From Collybia mongolica (lineage: Eukaryota; Basidiomycota; Agaricomycetes; Agaricales; Clitocybaceae): 64,000 bases of DNA. Position 1 is the first letter of the stretch, and each line of letters begins with the position of its first letter. Under the pieces are notes generated by a model. It was not told the origin of the DNA and did no database searches. It saw nothing but the letters and a program-made list of their open reading frames with translations. Below are positions 21,701 to 33,390 of this stretch, one piece after another. The DNA lies in assembly GCA_013420905.1 (NCBI GenBank), contig JAAXNY010000001.1, forward strand, positions 310,001 to 374,000. Reading direction: 5' to 3'. Position numbers and translations under genes: made by a program.

Positions 21701-22000
21701 TGGTTCCTGGATGCTCTGAGGGATATCATCTCAGTGTTAAAGGAGCGCCCGCCTGAGACAGACCCAAGGTCTGCAGATGTTGATGCATTCCGCGAGAAGG
21801 ACCTCAGGTCTCTGCAATATTTCCCCAATCAGGACAGTACCAATCAAAAACCCCAAGGCGCAATGTGGGAAATATCGCCCAGCAAAGACATGTCATCACA
21901 TACTACACACGATTACCTCGGCAACATGGTGGAGCAATTACCACCCCAGGAGCCTTCGTCACCAACACCCCTCTCGAAGAAGCAGAGGATGAGGATATGA
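18777..22000 (+). CDS. FunK1-type protein kinase, intact (copy 1)
   Basis: Serine/threonine kinase of the fungal-specific FunK1 family, expanded in mushrooms. Its substrates are not known from the sequence. Eight exons join in one frame of 954 codons: 18777-19454, 19502-19750, 19803-20150, 20200-20629, 20690-21042, 21092-21124, 21176-21229 and 21281-22000. Residues ~170-226 are a Glu/Lys-rich low-complexity linker. The kinase core shows HRDISSGN (residues 580-587, catalytic loop), LIDLDYA (Asp607 in the DFG position), a long inserted activation segment, PYASAEIL (719-726, APE-like) and HDLEAFFWVL (746-755, helix F). The C-terminus has a basic KKQR patch. The start at 18777 has a CCACCATG context. 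It converges on the gene ending at 22470. CpG content is normal, unlike the repeats to its left. Confidence 0.9.
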
Positions 22001-22469
22001 TACCTATTTCAAATTTCGTTCATTCCGTAGGAGGTCATTAGCAAACGATACTCTACGGTTTTAATCCAGCACAAAACACCTTACTTATCGAAGTGCACCA
22101 CACGGCCCCTCTCAGCGTCAGGCGAAAGGCAATCAAGTAGCAGCATAACGTTCTGCACATAGGTGACTATTTGATGACTGTACAGTTATTCAGTTAAAAG
22201 GAGACGTTCGCAAGAGCTTCAGAAACCTAAGGAGGATCATAGTCATGCATAAGAAAGTAGGACACAACGTGCTCCCCCTCATTATGACTTTAGCAAATTT
22301 CCAAAATAGATAGAGTCTGAAGGATTGAGAGCGTAATCAGAAAATATTCCATTTGAACAGCTGCTCCATTACCTCTCAAACCGCAATCCAATCTCGTTCC
22401 ACAGTCTTCAACATACTCCTCTATACGCTCCCTGGCCTCCTGCACGAACCAAGCTGGCAACCAATACAC
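22001..22469. other. Convergent 3' flanks of the FunK1 and nucleotidyltransferase genes
   Basis: Contains the presumed 3' UTRs. On the minus strand an open extension of the nucleotidyltransferase frame (to about 22300) still reads like its natural C-terminus. No other gene is seen. Confidence 0.5.
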
Positions 22470-23109
22470 CTATCTAAGATGTACCTCATATTCTTCCACC
22501 GCGAGGGAAAGAAGTTCTTCGATATCTCCTTCGTCAATAGGGACCTTGTCCCGCATATATCGTCTATCGTCTGCTCGATCATCGGTCCATCCTCGCAATT
22601 TCAACAGAAGTAATGGCAAAAGCGGTAACACGGGTATATCAGGAAACTGATCCTGATAGACGATGCGGCGAACTGGGACTCTAGGTATGCTGAGGAGTCC
22701 GGGAACCAGGATATCGACTTTACAGGCACGCCCCCTTGGAAGTGAGTACCAGAGGATGCGATAGGTGTTAGCGGGGTTTGCCGATGGTACGAGGGAAAAG
22801 TTATCATCGTAGGACTCGATTATGTCCTTGATATCTTCTGGATCTTTGTTCGATAAGACGACGATATCGACATCCTAGTAAAATTGATTGTAGATTGTGG
22901 TCCTTAACCAATTAGGACCACGAAATCCGGGTGACGAATCTTGATCGACTCACATTCGGTTCACGTTCCATACCATAGATTGCACATGCTGCGCTGCCAA
23001 AGAGGCAGCAATTAAGATTATTCTCCTTAAGAGCCAATACAGCTACTCGAGCTGCTTTGCGTATCTCGCGGCCTGTCAATGGGACGAACTCACGTGTGAA
23101 GCGCGGCAT
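22470..23109 (-). pseudogene. Nucleotidyltransferase-fold protein, premature stop near the C-terminus
   Basis: Minimal nucleotidyltransferase-superfamily protein of a type common in mushrooms. Exon 1 is 23109-22954 (52 codons) and exon 2 starts at 22874 after a 79-nt GTGAGT...CTAG intron. The active-site pattern is visible: CLFGSAACAIYG (Gly-Ser motif), then DVDIVV (metal-binding Asp pair) at the start of exon 2, and CKVDILVPG (third Asp). A conserved LPLLPLLLLKLRGWTDD stretch follows. A TAG at 22470-22472 ends the frame after 186 codons. Reading past it continues into a plausible C-terminal helix (ARERIEEYVEDCG), so the stop probably truncates a longer protein. Its substrate cannot be told. 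It sits 43 bp from the 3' aquaporin fragment. Confidence 0.7.
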
Positions 23110-23152
23110 GGTTGTGGTTAGGAACCACAAGAATGAACCTTATAGGCGCCCA

Positions 23153-23445
23153 AGCTGTACTACTTATCGTGGTACTAGCTGTTACAGACAGAAAAGCCAA
23201 CAGTCGAAACTACTCGACGTCTCCAGGCCTTGTCCCACTCGCGTTGTTCGTAGTTATGCTTGGCATCGCTGCTTGTCTCGGCATGGAAACTGGTCCGTGT
23301 GCTCACGGACGCCTGTAACATAATAATGCTAATCAACGATTGAATGCAGGATTTGCAATCAACTCCGCGCGTGATCTTGGTCCTCGGTTGTTGACCTCCA
23401 TGGTAGGTCATGGCAAAGCCGTCTATACCTTCAGAAACTCAGTTC
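23153..23445 (+). pseudogene. Aquaporin fragment, 3' exons, CpG-retaining
   Basis: Starts at CTGTACTACTTATCG, exactly where the fragment ending at 16967 stops. It matches exon 5 and exon 6 of the 1985 copy and continues past the point where that copy is cut (MVGHGKAVYTFRN). The second NPA motif is NSA here (INSARDLGPR), which would damage the pore. CpG sites are kept. After FRN the similarity to aquaporins ends and a stop follows. Confidence 0.85.
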
Positions 23446-24048
23446 ATCCACTTATTCAAAACACTGTCCCGTTCTAATGTGCTCGTTACATCAGCAAACC
23501 CTGATTTTTCCCACAAATAGCCGACAGGAACCGCAGCATCTCTCAAACGAACTAAAGACCCGTGCCTTCGGCACAGTGCCACACAATGCTTTATCCCACT
23601 AATTGGCACAATTGCTAATCCAAATAATATGTATTACTCTATTTTGGCATGCTAGGCCCTTGCTTGGAGGAAAGTATATGAGCTACTACTAATCTATGGG
23701 TAGATATTGAGGTGCTCATATTGTATGTGACATTTATATCTGTTGACTACCTGTGATCTTGGCAATTACTTGCCATGAGTGCTTGAAAATAGACTTAGCT
23801 GGGTTAGAGTGTGGGTCAGATCCCCAACACCTGTGGAATTATATGTACCTTTTCCATAATATTGTAGGGGGGGATGCCCAATATACTACATTAGGAAAAT
23901 CACACTTTTTATTACAACTTTTTTGGCTTTCTGGCTTTATACCAGTCACTCCTAAAGTCAAAAGTTTGTTAAGTAAAATAGTGTCTCGAGGTGCCATGTA
24001 AAGTCGAAAAAGTTAGAAAAGTTAACAAAGTTTGTAAATTAATGCCTG
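23446..24048. other. AT-rich spacer before the Plavaka 3' end
   Basis: No supported gene. An 82-codon + frame at 23753-24001 has no recognisable motif. CpG is rare from about 23590 onward, marking re-entry into repeat-type sequence. Confidence 0.4.
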
Positions 24049-27000
24049 TTAGTTAGGAGCCTGGAGGAGTTCATGTGCATGATAGTCAACAAAATGATTC
24101 ACAAAATATGACTTAAACGAATCCAGAGCATTAATATAACTGAAGTCTTTGGGTAGAAAGCCAGTACCATATTGTGGGATAAGATGTGCACCTCGAACAA
24201 TTGTATCAAGATGTATTACCTTGATTGTTGGCTTCCCTCCTGAGATTTCTGGCTTAACAACCCACATGCCAGTTACATGGTCAGGCTCTTCCGATACCGG
24301 CACAAACCAATTGCCCAGCACGCAAGGGAATTCTTTGTGCAGTTTTGGATCATGAAATAAAAAGAAGAGCAAGAAGTGCGCTACTAGCATGCCATTCATG
24401 GCAGATCCTTCGTTGTCTGAAACTGTTAGGAAAGTCATCATAATCAGGATGGCGCTGAGCATAGATGAATTGTCGAAGGGCCATAGGAAAACCAGGTTGA
24501 TTGATATGGGCAGCAAGACTGTCCAGACTAGTTGGGTAGTTTTGTTCTGCAACATTTTGTGAGCAACAGTTGTAATATCATGGTACATGTTCTACAAACC
24601 ATGCGTAACGGCCAATGTAACTTGAGCAAGTGCCTGAGGGGTAGACAACGGACCTCCATCATCATCAATGTCACTATCATCATCACTTCCATTGTCTTTT
24701 TTTTTTTTTTTTTTGGTTCATCATTTTATATACCAACTGTACCTAATACATGTGCTGGTCACTACAAGTAGTAATTGGGGGAATGGGGAGGGGGGGCAGA
24801 GGATGAAGCGCCGCGGAGCTGGGATGCTTGCCTGACCGAGGTCGAGCTAGCGAATGGAGCCGGAGCTCATTGTACACAGGCCGGAAGGGCCAATCTACGC
24901 CAGGGGGTAGGCCCCCCGCAGTGGGTGGTGGCTTCGAGTCCACCGATTATCCAGGTTCGCATGTTTGGGCAGGGAGCACCCTATAGCTGTCACTTAGAAT
25001 ACTGAGTACCACCCCTAGCCTGTTCAGGACTAGGGAATGTCGAATGCAAAAGTGCTTTCGTTCTCCAAGAGGAAGTCAACCAGCCATGCATAGTGCAGCT
25101 GATGGCCGGGCTTGTCTTCCCGTCCATGTTGTGGACAGTCGTATAGGACATGTTGTATGGTTTCCAGGGGAGCACCGCACCTACAGGAGACAGATTCTTC
25201 CTTGAAGAATCATGATCGGAACGCCCCAATTGGAGCATGTCCAGTGATGCATTGCACCATTGTCATCCTTGTTGTGAACGCCATATGGGAGGATGTCAGA
25301 TAGATCACCATTGGTGAGTGACGAAATGTACTGGGATGTTGTGCCATTGAGCATGCCGCAGTTACGAAAAATGCTATGTAAGGCTGAGAGTTTATCTAAC
25401 CAAGATATAGTCCTGACCATCTGCGGCAGTGGATTGTGATGACTTGAGCGCTGCCATGTCTCTTTGACAGCAGGTTTGTGCGTAGATTCTGTTAATGTCA
25501 AGCAGAGGCCATTAGGAGAGGCGAAGAGCTCAATTTTCAAAAGATAGTGAGGGAGGGCGTGTTGGCAAGGGAGGGATACAGACTTGCAGGCACCAGTTGT
25601 TATGAAGATGTTCCGAAGGTCATGAAATCTTGTGAGGTGTTCTTGGAATCTTTGAAGGTCTGGGGTAGTGATGGCATTCTGACGGACAATGTAGCAGCAT
25701 TCCACAAAATGCGAAATGCATGTAACCATATTATCAGGAATAAGGCCAGTGATAGCAGGGATATAAACCTAGATAGAATATGTGTATTAGATTAAAAAGG
25801 CAACGACTACAAATACCACTCACTTTCATCAACGCCTTTGAGTTGTCCCCTGTCCATTGAGTGAAGTCCCGTCCATCTGGGAACCGTCGTAGACCAGGAA
25901 ATACAGGAACTGCTGAAACACTGTACATTGTTAATCGGTTAAGCATGATGGCCAAAAAAGGGTACACACTGTCAGTCAATCTCCTGGATATAGTGTAGAG
26001 CTCCTGACTTGCCATGTGTAACTATCAGACATTCTTCGACCCAGGCAACAAGGTGGTCTTGGAACACTCCCTTAATCAACTGATGGAGGATGTCAGGTGC
26101 TATAAGCTTATGGATATCTGCTCTGGGAAAGTGGTGTGTAAATGGCTATCAAATTTTCAGAATGTGAGGGTAAAAAGAATGACAAAAAACTCACAGTAAC
26201 GTCATCACAGACACCATAATTATCCCAGATAGTGCCAGGATCAAAATTTTTAAGAAGAAACTCTGTCTTCTCTTGGGAGCGCAAGTTGGCATTTGGATTG
26301 TCCAAATTCTCAGGAGGAGCTTCACATCTAGGCAGGCATGTAAGTAGAGTATCCATAGCGGAGTAGAATGCAGTACACTGGGCACCAGTACTGGACAATT
26401 GTAGTCAACCAGACCTGTTTGGGATAGTCTGCAATATATGGACCAAGTGAAAAGATAGCATGGTGGTAGTGTCCATCTGGACAGCGCACAACCTCTGGTG
26501 TTGTCCTTGATGGTCATAGAGAGGAAAAAATGTGTGCCAAGCATGCATGGTAGAGTTGTCGACAGAATGTCTGATATTCAACCTTACTGCGATGCTTTCG
26601 GGTTGCTGAACTCTCTTAAATTACAAAATGCATGCTAGTAACCAAGGGAACTCACTTTTTGGAATGGGGAGAAGTGCAATTGGCTGTAATCCTTGTGAAT
26701 GTGAGCGTTGTGTCAGATTATCCACGTTGCCAGGCCCAGCATACACAGGATGGAACTCCTGATGTCCTGTTGTAACAGACACAGTTGTTTTGTCACTACC
26801 TACAACAATTGGCACAAGCATTTCCCCTTGTGCATACGGATTTTCACAAAGAATATCATCCTGACAAAAGTCAGCTTAGGGTAATCGGAAGAACAAAAAA
26901 GACTTACTGCTTCTTGCCAGGCCCAACTGCCTGACATCAGGTTTGACCATACACGGTCCTTTTTTCAATTGAACTGCATGTAAGGGACATAATTGAAATG

Positions 27001-27645
27001 GCCATGAAGGTCAGGTGAAGCGAGCTGGTCCTGCAAGATAAGACACGGATCACAGAAGCAAAGCTCATAGGATTGAAGTGCCCATTTTGGAGGCATTCCA
27101 GGGAACTGGGGGCCAGTGTAACGAAATTTAACAGTTTTCCATGGTACTGGACCCGCCTTGATAGAGTCAATGGTTTGGTACATCTGGTCTGCATTACACC
27201 AAGGTAGGTCATCAATGGTACCTCCAGCATGCATAGTTGTAGCAAGCCAGAAGTCCAACGCCCGGTTGATTTCGGGTTTGGAGCTCTGAAGGTCCGAGAA
27301 GTGAATGTTGGCAAATTCAAAGTCAAGGCGATTCGAGAAGGGGTGCCATGGGTTGGATGATGTCGCATCTACCAGAGTTAGTGGGGGTGGTTGATAGCCA
27401 GGCGATGCCATATTGCCGTTTTTCTCGCATGGAATAGCTAATGAAACCCAATGAGTGTCACTTAAAACTTTTTGAAACTAAATACACATACCGTCAAGGC
27501 CTGAATGTGATACAACCTTGAAAGCCTGTGAGAACTTCTCTTTTTCCCCTGCAGTGAAGTTAGGTCAGTGCTTTGATTTGATGTGTGCAGTGAAACCATG
27601 GTAGGAGATGAAGGACTTCCCACACAATGCACATTGATGAGACAT
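24049..27645 (-). pseudogene. Plavaka-class DNA transposase, degraded and LINE-interrupted
   Basis: Plavaka is a CACTA-related transposase class abundant in Agaricomycetes. Translation from 27645 opens with a C2H2 finger (MSHQCALCGKSF...H..H), then exon 2 (from 27437) carries DLPWCNADQMYQTID and WALQSYELCFCDP. Later exons carry VPIVVGSDKTTVSV.TGHQEFHPVYAGPGN (26860-26650), RCPDGHYHHAIFSLGPYIADYP (~26480), DIHKLIAPDILHQLIKG (~26100), PGLRRFPDGRDFTQWTGDNSKALMK (~25830), SPNGLCLTLTESTHKPAVK (~25500) and a C-terminal block ending at 24049. Stops break the frame after the finger (TGA), near 26965 (TGA), near 26520 and 25960, with frame changes around 26400 and 25950. The LINE at 24697-25256 separates the last two blocks. 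A 94-172 bp gap divides it from the divergent gene at 27739. Confidence 0.8.
24697..25256 (-). mobile_element. 5'-truncated LINE (Tad1-like) with poly-A tail
   Basis: The minus strand encodes the end of a non-LTR retrotransposon ORF2: QCITGHAPIGAF, a TGA, then FFKEESVSCRCGAPLETIQHVLYDCPQ, the terminal Cys/His knuckle. It stops near 25034 and is followed by a ~320-bp 3' UTR and an 18-base poly-A (T run at 24697-24714). The 8-bp word CCATTGTC flanks it at 24689-24696 and 25257-25264. Removing the insert plus one duplication joins two parts of the Plavaka acidic linker. The UTR also holds A-box- and B-box-like words (TAGCGAATGG near 24849 and GGCTTCGAGTCC near 24931 on +), probably incidental. 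Confidence 0.75.
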
Positions 27646-27738
27646 GAGCAGCAGGTGGAGGACTAAGGAAAGATGGCGTGAGAGCATAGATTTTGTCAGG
27701 AAATGTACCAACTCAAAAGTCTGACATAGTTTACTGAT

Positions 27739-30040
27739 GTGTCATCCATTACCATGTCACCCCAACTTGAACCCAAACCTCATCCTTCTGCGCTGCTTCC
27801 TCTTGCCATTCCAAATATGCCGACTACACGCTCCCATGGTGATGCCAACAAAACAGCTGCCAATAAACAGACCGTCAGTGATGTCCTGTCCGACACTGAA
27901 AACAATGTACAGACCACAAAGAGAGCCAAAAAAGCTTCAGGCGGTAGCCAGCATCAGCAACAATGCTCTGCCTCACCAGTAACTCCTCCTATGGGACCAT
28001 GCAAACGTACAAATGAGCATCCTGGCCATCTTATCAGAAAGCAAGGATGATGTACCAAAGCTGAAATTGCTGCTGAAAAGGCCCAGAGGGAGGCCAAAGC
28101 CAAAGCCACTGTAGCTGCTAAAGCAGATGCAGTGGCTCAGCTTGTCAAGATGGAGGTTGACCAAGAGCTCGAGGAAGCAGCGAGGTGCCAGCATGTCTTA
28201 CGGTGCCAGCCAAGTGTCTTTGATGTCTTGGCCAATAACAGTGGTGAACAATTCAACTGGAGCAAAGTGGAAGAAGACGAATTGGACAGCGATGGTGAAG
28301 ACGAACCGACCACAACCAGCCATGGGGGAACGGCTGGGTCTAAACAAGTGAAGGTAAGCAAAATCTACATTAACCGCAGGTCAAAGAACTAAATATACCC
28401 CAATAGGGACATAAGCCCAAGGACAGACGAGCACTGCTTGCCCAAGTTGCAGAGCAGAAGGAAGTGGTGAGGGGAAAGAAAGGTGGTGTGAAAAAAGGGT
28501 GAGTTTGGATTACCCAGTGTTATGTCAACAGCTGAATCAAAACATGACAGGGTAACAATGTTCCTGCCTCTTGCAAGTGGACTCAAAGAAGGCTTAAAGG
28601 AGAAGGTGAAGCTCAACCATGGTCTCATCCAAGACGATTCCATGGTTGGTGGGCTCAACAATGAGAATGCGTTGTCTGTCCGGCCACAGTTTGAGAAAAG
28701 GAAGCGAGGGCCTGTGAACATGGTAAGCACCTGTTTTTGTGCATATTCATTATGTATTCAATGCCAGTGGGTTGCTTGTAGGTCGTTGCGTCTGTTTCCA
28801 ATTCTGATGACAGCGGAAATGAGTCAATGCCTGTTTGTGGCTCAAACGCAAAGAAGGCAAGAGGTCCCACTCAAACAAATAAGGTACTTATTTGCCTATC
28901 TATCTCCCCATATTTTTTGATTCTTGATAGGTTGTCTACAAGGTACTGGCTGAGCGCAAGCCCATCGCAAAGATTGGAAAGCTCAAAGCAGCCATTGTGC
29001 CGAAAGCATCAAACCGCATCAACACAATCAAGTCAGAAGCAGTTGAACCACCATCTGAGCTCGTCAAGCAAATCAAATTGGCACGACGATTCACAGATTT
29101 GCCTCTCCCGTTCCGCAACTTGGTGCTGGTGAAGCAGTTCTGCACAACTTGTTACCACGTGTGGATGGCCTCTGATGACCATTTCAATGGCTGTTCCCTT
29201 GAATCAGATCACCTCCTTAAGATTGTTCATGAAGCGTTTAAGAAAACATTTCCAGAAGAACAATATATTCCTGTTTGCAAGGATGTTTTCCACCACACCA
29301 TGTGTATACAATTATTATGTCAACAATAGTACTTGTTCTTATCATGTTTTAAAGATTTACGACAACCTTCAAACCCTCAGGTCTAACCTTGCTCGTGCTG
29401 GTCTTGGAACCGTCATGACATATCTTTCTGAAATGTCCAAGCAGGAAGTTAAGGAATGGGTTGTCTGGACTCGTGCAGCTTGCTTGGGGGAGCCAGTTTA
29501 TAAGGAACCGTGCCCTCCAGGGTACAGTCTTGTAAAGGGGTCACCGAATTTCAAGGTATGTGTCTCAGATCTATGCAAATCATGATTTAATCAGTGTTTT
29601 TCTTCTGTAGAAGCTGAAAGGCTTACTTATGATGCCATTTGTGATTACTTTAGCTGAGCCATACCTGAAGTACATGGATTCCTCCCTCATCAATTATGGG
29701 CATCCCCGTGGGCTGATTGCGCTGATCCTCATTTCGGTGGGTTCTCTGTTGATAAGCCATTATCCACTCTCAACGAGGACTGACATAGGTTGAGCGCGGA
29801 GTTCGAGCATTCAAAAAGAATGGGGAATACAAAGACCCTGGACCTTTCAATTCTGAGCATAAAGCTCTTCTTACTGAATACATTGACAGTGTGGATGCGT
29901 TTAACAAGTGGCCTGAGTTCTATCAGGTTTGCAATTTTACTAAAGCCAACAGCAAGTCGGGTGTACTTGCTGCAGATGTTTCGCAGACAGATATAGGTCG
30001 TCGTGCTCTTAACTTTAGCAGCAGCCCCATCAAGGAGTAG
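27739..30040 (+). pseudogene. DUF6532-like gene divergent from the Plavaka transposase
   Basis: A multi-exon gene starting at 27739 or, more likely, 27817. The N-terminal half is low-complexity and charged (KAQREAKAKATVAAKAD, then DELDSDGEDE), with exons ending at about 28352, 28499, 28720 and 28882 before GTAAG-type donors. The C-terminal half (28931-29300 and later) has a helical domain: PSELVKQIKLARRF, FCTTCYHVWMASDDHF, then SSLINYGHPRGLIALI and VERGVRAFKKNGEYKDPGPF, ending at 30040. That end resembles the DUF6532 family of Agaricomycetes, whose function is unknown. One TGA (28048) interrupts the charged region and the junction near 29303-29355 does not splice cleanly. It may be a second gene of the Plavaka element, which is an inference from position. 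Confidence 0.5.
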
Positions 30041-33000
30041 AAACCATATGCGCGTGACCCCTTGTATATACCCTATACTACGCGACACCGCTAAATTTGC
30101 TTACCTCTAATTCTGGCATGACTTTATTTCTTGATAGATCTTTTCACTACTTTGCAAACTTTACATTTCTTTTTTGACTTTCCTAGCTTTACAGCTGACC
30201 TCCACACCATAACTTTTCAGGGGGGGGGGCCTAGCCAAATGGCTTCTCACTTTTTGACTTTATTGACTGTATACCATCTTTATAAAGCTCAAAATCTTTT
30301 TTGTGAATTTGCTGATGTATTACAACTCTCAATATCAACATTCACTCATTGTTCATCAGATACCCTGCTGTCAGCACACCTCTGCTATTAGCACCTCTTG
30401 CCATTGGAACCTGTACGCCCTGCTATTGTGATGCCCAGTATTGCCACCCATATGCCTTACTTATTGCATAACCATCAGAGCACAATGACTTGCTTGTATA
30501 TAATATATGTACCTTGTAACCCTGAGCCATATGGCAACAATGGGACTTCATAGCTATTATCTAGAATAAGTATATAGAATAGAGACCCCTAGCAGAGGAT
30601 CTGCAGAGTATTCCCCTCTGCTAGGTAAGTAGACAGCCTTTACCTGACTTCTTAAATACAACCTTGGATTCCCCTGGCCAATTTTGGGTTAGCACAACAT
30701 GACATAGGATTGCCTTTACAACTATCAACCACCATTTTTCTGGACCTGTATCATACAGTAATCAGGCCATATCACAGGTATTCCAACAGATATTGTTTCT
30801 CTGACCCATACAGTACTCCACGACCCCACAAATTAATCTGTCATTTTGTGCCTCAAATTTTCAAAATTGACTAAGGATTAGCCAAGTTATGATTAAAGTA
30901 AGAATTGTTTCATTATTTTGAGTAAAGCCCTATCTTGAGGGTTCCAAGGCCTGTTTTGATTCCCACAGGTGTCTGCAAGCTAGACCAATATCCATACCTG
31001 TATGGGGTCAGGCAGAAACCTGCAACAGCACCTCATATGCTCCTCCTGGAGCTATAATAGCAGAGAGACAGAACCCAAGAGGAGCAGAAATCTCAAGTTT
31101 GATACTAATTACTGCTACAACCCACTCCAACAACAGAGGGGCACTTCTAGGTAAAACAACACAAACTGCTTTCTTGTAGTTTGTTCTCATTGCAGCTTAT
31201 CCCTGGTTAAACAAATTATAAAAGAGATTTTATATGGTTAGCTATGTATTAGTTGAAGATAAGAAGTGGGAAAGAAAGATGGGATTGACCGATGTTTTGA
31301 CAGGATCACCTGATTTTAGATGGTCATGTGCAGGACATGTGATGTGTGAGGCCCATGGAGGGCCCAGGTTGATTACATAAATATATTACAAATCTTAGTC
31401 ATGCTTACCTGATGCTGACTCATCTTTACATTTTTGCAATTCCCACCTTGACTCTCCCATATGTTATAGATTCATTGGTGTCTTCACAGTGCTATGCAGA
31501 GCTGGACTTTGACTTCACAGTTCTGTGCAGAGCTGGATAGAGTACATTTGGCCTGTACAGATTGGGCATTTTCTGCACAGCTTTGTGTGGATGTTTTGGG
31601 CCTGTACATCATCATAAAGGAGCCCTTATTTCTATACAGATTGTGTCAGATTAGCCACTAAGTCCATGTTGTTGAACAAGTAGCTTGATAAAAAAAACTG
31701 TAATGGGAACTAATAAGATGCATAAAATAGCTCCTCATCTATGTATTTATTCAGGAAGGATATGGTACTGTATTCCAATGTAGTTTCCTTCAACAATCTT
31801 GGATTGGCCTTTGTGCTGAACCAAGGGATTAAACCTGCAAGCATTGGTACTCATGCCAATGCTACCACATCTCCCTTAATGGTGTTGTTGCTTCCCCATG
31901 CCTGCTCCAAGAAGTACATATTTGGGTGGGTATGTGCATGCATCATGGTTGAAACCCACACCCGTTTGAGTGGTGTGTGGGTTTCTCAGGCTGAGTTTCA
32001 AAATACTTAGTGCTTTTGTTCAGAAGGTAGCTTGTGCGAACAACCACCCACCTTCATCACCATCAACAATGACTGGACAATGGCCCCCCTCTCCACCTCC
32101 CTCAATCTCGGGCCATCCCTAGTGCCACATCATGCTAACTGCCTGTGCCATGTCAGGAAGTACCCACCAGGTACTGTATGTTCACCCACCCTTGTACACC
32201 TGCCACATCACACTTATGCTCATGGCCCCAAACTTGGAACTACCCCCAACAATGGCACAACAATGTGGCAAGGGACCTCCCTATCCCTCAACAACCCCAG
32301 TATGATTGCCACATTGCACTAATAGCCTGATGGATATGCAGAAATACACAGGGTGGTCATGAGTCTTATTGGTGGTCTTGGGGGGAGTTGTTATCACGGT
32401 GTGAGGTTTGGTGATATGTTGGAGGGCGTTGGCAGGGTTGGAAGGCAAGTGCTCATGTATCCTTGGTACTTGAACCAACTCATGTCTATTCCAGGATGCA
32501 ATCAAAGAAAGGGAAGCTAACCCCAGATGACATGAATCTCGACATCATTCTCAACTAATTAGTAACCCATCCTTAATCTACCATATGCTTCCCATCTGCC
32601 ATATATTTTCAGCTTATATTTATGCTTATACCCATGCTGGTGAATATATTTATTGCCACCTCATTTTGAGAACCTGTGTGATCCTCTAATGTTGAACATT
32701 CCTTGCCTGAATTCATTGCATTACCCAAAACAACACAGAGGATAGGTATGACTGGAAAGCTCTATAGGGAATCCCCCTGTCCTGTGCAGTAATACACAGT
32801 GAAAATGATAGCTTACACAGTGATCACAGAAGATCTGTGTCACCATACAGAGCTGCCACTATAGGGATGTGTACTGTGGACTCTGTGGTACTGTAGGTCT
32901 CTGCACAGTGCTGTCACACTAGGCACCAGACTGATCAGGATTTGCTGATGTAGTCAATACTGGCTCTGGTGTCCCATGATCACGCCATCCCCTGGAGCAC

Positions 33001-33390
33001 AATTCAGTACCATGTTCTATGAAATCCCGTTGTACAGTGGCAAGGGATACCTGGCAAATAAACAGTATGTCTAGACTCTAGACGCCTGGTGTTGGGACTC
33101 TTCAACTGAATATTGTCACCAAAAACAGAAGTGCATGGGCCAGGCAAAGTGATCAACACCCTGTTTAAAGCACAGTCTATTGGTGAGCAATAATCTGTTT
33201 TTGTGTGTCTATCAATCATTGTGTATGTTAGAAAAATGTAAGCATATAGCCTCTGTATGTGTAGTTGAGACTATATGCTTACAGTCACTGTATTCCAGCC
33301 TTATGACATCAACCGTGACGAAGGTTCAAATGATCCAAAAAAGGATAAATCATGTTCATATGTTTACCAGAATTCAGAGTAACCATGTAG
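30041..33390. other. CpG-poor relic sequence, no supported gene
   Basis: About 3.3 kb of AT-rich sequence. Visible structure: a G run at about 30222, an 11-bp inverted repeat CCTAGCAGAGG/CCTCTGCTAGG at 30587-30625, and repeated TGCAGAGCTGGA/TCTGTGCAGAGC words at 31485-31575. Short frames (31741-32010, 32032-32322) are Pro/Thr-rich and lack motifs. No element ends were found. Confidence 0.45.

Noticed and set aside
23753..24001. 82-codon frame and a tRNA-like GGGTCAGATCCC word
   Set aside because: No motif, no exon context, and the T-arm-like word lacks the rest of a tRNA.
24778..24990. SINE or tRNA gene suggested by A-box and B-box words
   Set aside because: These bases fall in the 3' UTR of the LINE, between its stop codon and poly-A tail, so an independent SINE is unnecessary.
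32032..32330. Pro/Thr/His-rich 96-codon frame
   Set aside because: Low complexity in an AT-rich relic region, overlapped by another frame of similar length, no splice or promoter context.
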